Of a stretch of 7,332 nucleotides of DNA, positions 6,410 to 7,332 are shown one piece after another. The position numbers were made by a program, and so were the translations under genes. The notes beneath the pieces are model-generated. The model searched no databases and was not told where the DNA came from. It saw only the letters and a program-made list of their open reading frames with translations. This stretch comes from Muribaculaceae bacterium. GTDB lineage: Bacteria; Bacteroidota; Bacteroidia; Bacteroidales; Muribaculaceae. The stretch's first letter is position 1; each line of letters begins with the position of its first letter. The stretch spans positions 1-7,332 of the forward strand of contig CADFRV010000122.1 of the NCBI GenBank assembly GCA_902836725.1. The letters run 5' to 3'.

Positions 6410-6439
6410 AGGGCGTTTGACAGATATATCAAATGCCCT
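6410..6439 (+). terminator. First hairpin downstream of the thioredoxin-like gene
   Basis: AGGGCGTTTGA (6410-6420) pairs with TCAAATGCCCT (6429-6439) as an 11-bp stem with one G-U pair and an 8-nt loop. It starts 20 nt after the stop codon. No T-tract follows on either strand, so it may protect the mRNA 3' end or act together with the next hairpin instead of terminating alone. Confidence 0.5.
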
Positions 6440-6446
6440 CCTTATA

Positions 6447-6494
6447 AGCGCCGTGTCAGGATCAACGGTCCTGTCGCGGCGCTCTGTTTATTTA
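6447..6494 (+). terminator. Main intrinsic terminator of the thioredoxin-like gene
   Basis: AGCGCCG (6447-6453) pairs with CGGCGCT (6477-6483), and an inner stem CAGGA (6457-6461) / TCCTG (6469-6473) extends it after a small internal loop. The T-rich tract CTGTTTATTTA follows (6482-6492). This is the expected plus-strand terminator layout. The tract runs into the stop codon of the convergent VanZ-like gene (6494-6492), so the two genes end back to back. Confidence 0.7.
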
Positions 6495-6941
6495 GCGGCG
6501 TGTGCGCCCCATTATCACACACATCACCGCCACGGCACCGACCGTATCTGCCACGAAATCCATTATGTCGGCGCTGCGCCCGCACCCCATCGCACCCTGT
6601 ATCAGTTCGATGGCGCCACCTGCCGCTATGGCAACCGTGGCGCATAGGGCTGTCTGCCACATTTGCAGCGGGCGACGGCGGCTCACGTACCAGTCCCAGC
6701 ACATTACCAGGGTAAGTGTGCCGAACATTATCGCATGCACCACCTTGTCGGCGCCGGGGATTGATGGGAGATCGGTTTCGGGGAGGGGAGTTCTGGCGAG
6801 TGTGAGCCAAAGTATGGCTCCTGCCACGGCAGCAGTGACACACCATGCCGGTATTTTGCGTCTCCACCATGCCAGGGCGCGTTTCAGTCTGGTCTTTTTC
6901 CCATATGAGGCCGGTCGTCTGTCAGCTTGTGTTTTTGTCAT
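6492..6941 (-). CDS. VanZ-like integral membrane protein
   Basis: This 149-aa protein has a basic cytosolic N-terminus (residues 8-29) and about four hydrophobic segments: 31-48, 66-85, 96-115 and 126-145. The VanZ-family signature is clear: a TPLPETDLPSIPGADKVVHA block (51-70) between the first two helices, then GGAIELIQG (108-116), and GRSADIMDFVADTVGA (121-136) with the conserved acidic residues before the last helix. VanZ itself raises teicoplanin resistance, but most family members in Bacteroidetes are small housekeeping membrane proteins of unknown role. Nothing nearby suggests a vancomycin cluster, so a resistance function should not be inferred. The ATG at 6941 lies about 25 nt from the predicted transcription start. 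The gene converges with 5310-6389. Confidence 0.9.
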   Translation of the reverse strand: MTKTQADRRPASYGKKTRLKRALAWWRRKIPAWCVTAAVAGAILWLTLARTPLPETDLPSIPGADKVVHAIMFGTLTLVMCWDWYVSRRRPLQMWQTALCATVAIAAGGAIELIQGAMGCGRSADIMDFVADTVGAVAVMCVIMGRTRR

Positions 6942-6972
6942 TCGTAAATGTGTCTTAGGTGCATATCTGATG

Positions 6973-7004
6973 CAAAATTAGCCCTTTTCGTATTAGTGTG
7001 CAAA
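6973..7004 (-). promoter_or_regulatory. Near-consensus Bacteroidetes promoter for the VanZ-like gene
   Basis: On the minus strand a perfect -33 box TTTG (7004 to 7001) and a perfect -7 box TAATTTTG (6980 to 6973) are separated by exactly 20 nt, matching the Bacteroidetes primary sigma factor consensus. Transcription should begin near 6966, giving a short leader of about 25 nt. This is the clearest promoter in the window. Confidence 0.8.
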
Positions 7005-7044
7005 TGACTCCCCTGAATCAGTGCGCAATGCAGCGGCGGATGGC

Positions 7045-7067
7045 GTTACGCCTGCTGTTACGCCTGC
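7045..7067 (+). repeat. Short tandem repeat GTTACGCCTGC x2
   Basis: GTTACGCCTGC occurs at 7045-7055 and again at 7057-7067, a 12-bp period with one T between the copies. It lies between the VanZ promoter and the plus-strand promoter at 7123-7130. Two copies in direct orientation one helical turn apart could bind a regulator, or could be a replication-slippage duplication. Confidence 0.5.
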
Positions 7068-7093
7068 GGAGAAAATTTTGCAAATAAATTTTG

Positions 7094-7103
7094 ACCATAT
7101 GGT
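7094..7103. promoter_or_regulatory. 10-bp palindrome ACCATATGGT in the promoter of the candidate RNA
   Basis: ACCATATGGT is a perfect palindrome ending 19 bp before the -7 element at 7123, where a -33 box would be expected. That placement would suit a repressor or activator site replacing a weak -33 box. A chance palindrome of this length is possible. Confidence 0.3.
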
Positions 7104-7122
7104 AAAAGCCAAAAAAAATGTG

Positions 7123-7130
7123 TATTTTTG
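7123..7130 (+). promoter_or_regulatory. Perfect -7 element facing the right-hand end
   Basis: TATTTTTG matches TAnnTTTG exactly and points to the right. No TTTG lies at 19-21 nt upstream; that place holds the palindrome ACCATATGGT. Transcription would start around 7136-7138, immediately before the structured stretch, and no open reading frame of note follows in the window. Confidence 0.55.
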
Positions 7131-7136
7131 CATTTG

Positions 7137-7332
7137 GAACTAATATGGCGAAATAGTGCCTTGCCGATTCGCAGTGTGCACGCCGGCGCTTGTCCGTCTC
7201 TCTCCCACAGACACGGAGGCGTCCCCGGTAATTCCGCCGCAATATGGTTCCCGGGTGGCCAAGGCCACAGTCAGTCCGCGGCGCGTGACATATGCGCCGG
7301 CATACATATATACATTCCCTCTCCTGCCATAT
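7137..7332 (+). ncRNA. Candidate structured small RNA, possibly 6S-like (may run past the window end)
   Basis: About 195 nt after a perfect -7 element can fold as a rod. A closing stem pairs ATATGGC (7143-7149) with GCCATAT (7326-7332). A large bubble follows (7150-7173 against 7310-7325). Then GCCGGCGC (7182-7189) pairs perfectly with GCGCCGGC (7294-7301), continuing outward with mostly paired bases to 7174/7309 and inward with TGTC (7191-7194) / GACA (7287-7290). The distal part holds CGCCGC (7235-7240) / GCGGCG (7278-7283) and a hairpin GTGGC-CAAG-GCCAC (7255-7268). Length, closing stem, central bubble and an own promoter are what 6S RNA (an RNA polymerase decoy) shows. The Bacteroidales form is diverged and I cannot match it by sequence. 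Alternatives are a leader or riboswitch of a gene beyond the edge. The 3' end and terminator are not visible. Confidence 0.42.

Noticed and set aside
6492..6941. Glycopeptide-resistance gene
   Set aside because: The protein belongs to the broad VanZ-like family, but there is no vanA/H/X or two-component partner nearby and such proteins are common in Bacteroidetes. A resistance role is not supported.
6502..6981. 159-aa plus-strand open frame over the VanZ-like gene
   Set aside because: The minus strand has the VanZ signature and a near-consensus promoter. The plus frame has neither.
7018..7242. 74-aa minus-strand open frame in the right-hand region
   Set aside because: It is very Arg-rich, has no recognisable domain, no promoter found for it, and it overlaps the plus-strand -7 element and the GC stems of the candidate RNA.

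Overview
The window looks like ordinary chromosome from a member of the Bacteroidales; Muribaculaceae or a Bacteroides relative is my guess. The evidence is the promoters: several intergenic gaps carry the Bacteroidetes -7 element TAnnTTTG, one of them with a matching TTTG -33 box. Other support comes from lipoproteins with a Bacteroides-style surface-export tag (C-S-D-D-K-D), a DUF4369/TlpA-type thioredoxin lipoprotein, and genes that lack strong Shine-Dalgarno sequences. I saw no transposase, integrase, CRISPR array, tRNA or rRNA.

Layout, left to right. The left edge (1-444, minus) is the first 148 codons of the ribosome-associated GTPase TypA/BipA, with its own promoter. Behind it on the minus strand lie a hexapeptide-repeat sugar O-acetyltransferase (577-1143), an unrecognised surface lipoprotein (1230-2015), a PKD-like cell-surface protein (2278-3444) and an AMP-forming acyl-CoA ligase (3473-5122). 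The ligase and the PKD-like protein are 28 bp apart and probably form one operon. The lipoprotein and typA have their own visible promoters. Hairpins sit in the gaps after the PKD-like gene, after the lipoprotein gene and after the acetyltransferase gene.

Across a divergent promoter region (5123-5309) a plus-strand gene encodes a TlpA/ResA-like thioredoxin lipoprotein (5310-6389), ending in a strong GC-rich hairpin terminator. It converges on a minus-strand VanZ-like four-helix membrane protein (6492-6941), which has the best promoter in the window (TTTG-N20-TAATTTTG).

The right end (6942-7332) has no convincing protein gene. It holds the VanZ promoter, a short tandem repeat, a 10-bp palindrome, a perfect plus-strand TAnnTTTG element and then about 195 nt that can fold into a long rod: a closing stem, a large bubble and a GC-rich stem with terminal hairpins. 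This is the most interesting part of the window. I read it as a candidate structured non-coding RNA, with a 6S-type RNA as the leading but unproven hypothesis. The protein genes are mostly housekeeping or cell-envelope genes, and I see no defence or novel multi-gene system.
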